DNA from: Bradyrhizobium sp. AZCC 2262 | GTDB taxonomy: Bacteria; Pseudomonadota; Alphaproteobacteria; Rhizobiales; Xanthobacteraceae | NCBI RefSeq assembly: GCF_036924535.1 | Contig: NZ_JAZHRT010000001.1 | Span: 1,984,001 to 2,048,000, forward strand | DNA: 64,000 nucleotides | Direction of reading: 5' to 3' | Part shown: positions 62,882 to 64,000 of the stretch, in pieces | Numbering within the stretch: position 1 is the first letter of the stretch | Layout of the letters: each line of letters starts with the position of its first letter | Notes under the pieces: model-generated | Databases searched by the model: none | The model's input: the letters and a program-made list of their open reading frames with translations, nothing else | What the model was told of the DNA's origin: nothing | Program-made: the position numbers and the translations under genes

Positions 62882-63742
62882 ATGAAGCCCGCCAGGTTTG
62901 ACTATATCGCGCCGAAGACACTGGCTGCTGCAGTGGACGCGCTTGTGGCGAGCAACGGCGAGGGAAAGCTGCTCGCCGGCGGCCAGAGCCTGCTGCCGCT
63001 GCTCAACTTCCGGATGGCGCGGCCCAGCGTGCTGGTCGATCTGAACGGCATCAAGGAATTGTCGTTTATCGAACAGCGCGGCAACAACGTGGTGATCGGC
63101 GCGCTGACGCGCCATTTCCAGATCGAGCATTCCCCGCTCATCGCGTCCGAGCTGCCGGTGATGTCGGCGGCCATGCGTCACGTCGCGCATCTGGCGATCC
63201 GCAACCGCGGCACCATCGGCGGCAGCCTTTCGCACGCGGACCCCGCGGCCGAGTTGCCGATGATGGCGATGTTCTACGGCGCCCGCCTCACGGTGCAAGG
63301 GCCGGCGGGCCGCCGCACGATCGCGGCGAAGGATTTTTTCGTCGACGCTTTGACGAACTGTCTCGAACCAGAGGATATCGTCGCGGAGATCGAATTTCCG
63401 GTCCTGTGGCACGACGGCTGGGCGTTCGAAGAAGTCGCTCGGCGGTTCGGCGATTTTGCGCTCGCGAGCATCGCAGTATCGATTAAGCCCGGCCGGTCTG
63501 GATTGGACGAAGCGCGCGTTGCGGTGATGGGTGTGGCGGATACGCCGCTGCGGCTCGAAAACGTCGAGAAGCAGCTCTGTGAAATCGAGGTCGACGGCCG
63601 TACGCCGGACCGGTTCTCCGAATGGGTGAGGTCGAGCGTCACACCCAACAGCGATCTGCACGCCTCCGCCGAATACAGGAAACATCTGCTGGGCGAATTG
63701 GCCAAACGGGCCATGCAGACGGCGTTGGCGACGAAAGGGTGA
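62882..63742 (+). CDS. FAD-binding medium subunit of a xanthine dehydrogenase/CO dehydrogenase-type enzyme
   Basis: 286 residues: AGGQSLLPLLNFRMARPSVL and NRGTIGGSLSHADPAAELPM are the two FAD-binding blocks of CoxM-type subunits. The subunit carries electrons from the 2Fe-2S clusters to an acceptor. A GTG at 62873 is an alternative start. The gene for the small 2Fe-2S subunit follows 7 bp later; the large molybdenum subunit is expected beyond the right edge. The substrate (CO, a heterocycle, an aromatic acyl-CoA or other) cannot be told from this subunit. Confidence 0.9.
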   Translation: MKPARFDYIAPKTLAAAVDALVASNGEGKLLAGGQSLLPLLNFRMARPSVLVDLNGIKELSFIEQRGNNVVIGALTRHFQIEHSPLIASELPVMSAAMRHVAHLAIRNRGTIGGSLSHADPAAELPMMAMFYGARLTVQGPAGRRTIAAKDFFVDALTNCLEPEDIVAEIEFPVLWHDGWAFEEVARRFGDFALASIAVSIKPGRSGLDEARVAVMGVADTPLRLENVEKQLCEIEVDGRTPDRFSEWVRSSVTPNSDLHASAEYRKHLLGELAKRAMQTALATKG

Positions 63743-63749
63743 TCCCGTG

Positions 63750-64000
63750 ATGACCATGAACGTATCGGTGACGATCAACGGGATCAGGCATGACGTTTCC
63801 GGCGTCGAGCCGCGGCTGCTGTTGTCCGATTTTCTCCGCGACACCCTCGGATTGACCGGGACGCATGTCGGCTGCGAGCACGGCGTCTGCGGAGCGTGTA
63901 CGGTACTGATGGATGGCCACAGCGTGCGGTCCTGCCTTACGCTCGCCGTCCAGGTCAACGGTAGCGAGATCACCACGGTCGAGGGACTGGGAACACCGGA
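63750..64000 (+). CDS. 2Fe-2S small subunit of a molybdenum hydroxylase, partial (cut by window edge)
   Basis: The first 83 or so residues are present: NVSVTINGIRHDVSGVEPRL, LSDFLRDTLGLTGTHVG, then the plant-type 2Fe-2S ligands in CEHGVCGACTVLMDG and a fourth Cys in VRSCLTLAV. The second cluster domain lies beyond the edge. CoxS-type subunits carry electrons from the molybdenum centre to the FAD subunit. It starts 7 bp after the FAD-subunit gene, in the order medium-small seen in cox clusters. Confidence 0.92.
   Translation, partial: MTMNVSVTINGIRHDVSGVEPRLLLSDFLRDTLGLTGTHVGCEHGVCGACTVLMDGHSVRSCLTLAVQVNGSEITTVEGLGTP

Overview
The window is GC-rich, densely packed DNA with many 4-bp start/stop overlaps. 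Organism: most likely a Rhizobiales alphaproteobacterium of the Bradyrhizobium/Rhodopseudomonas group. The grounds are the catabolic content, the number of branched-chain-type ABC transporters, GntR/LacI regulators and CoA-transferases, and a palindrome at 58488-58537 that looks like the interspersed repeat common in that group. No rRNA, tRNA, CRISPR array or intact insertion sequence was recognised. This is metabolic accessory DNA made of modules, several with their own regulator and candidate operator.

Layout. (1) 1-7801: a divergent pair of phytanoyl-CoA-dioxygenase-like gene and LacI regulator with two tandem operators between them; a minus-strand operon of membrane transporter, HyuA-type hydantoinase and an unrecognised HELFHH protein; then a MetX-like hydrolase and a second PhyH dioxygenase. 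(2) 7884-16402: a sterol-desaturase-like hydroxylase with two small membrane proteins, divergent from a complete branched-chain-type ABC operon that ends in a small DUF6166-like protein and a zinc alcohol dehydrogenase, then a convergent FCD-type GntR regulator. A CTGATATAT box recurs at both ends of this module. (3) 16774-29145: nicotinamidase, then an amide-utilisation locus. AmiC (amide sensor) and AmiR (ANTAR antiterminator) are divergent from two collinear amidases, a formamidase/acetamidase and a urea/amide-type ABC transporter. The leader before the first amidase has a promoter and a candidate ANTAR tandem hairpin with terminator. (4) 29171-33563: a luciferase-like monooxygenase, an orphan hybrid histidine kinase and a gene-free stretch.

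(5) 33564-46864: a divergent acyl-CoA catabolic module. One arm has acyl-CoA dehydrogenase, a frameshifted CoA-transferase, an intact CoA-transferase, a MaoC hydratase and a HutC-type GntR regulator. The other has a third ABC transporter, a nitroreductase, an HMG-CoA-lyase-like protein lacking the usual cysteine, a CitE-type lyase and another CoA-transferase. Two TTGT-N4-ACAA palindromes sit between the arms. The gene set suggests uptake of a carboxylic acid, CoA activation, dehydrogenation, hydration and C-C cleavage.

(6) 47290-61680: the most striking region, a coenzyme F420 island. It encodes CofE, CofD, CofC and the FbiC (CofG-CofH) fusion, an FGD-type sugar-phosphate dehydrogenase that would reduce F420, a Ddn-like deazaflavin reductase and eight further luciferase-like oxidoreductases that are candidate F420 users. 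(7) 62070-64000: enoyl-CoA hydratase, then the FAD subunit and the start of the 2Fe-2S subunit of a molybdenum hydroxylase, cut by the window edge.
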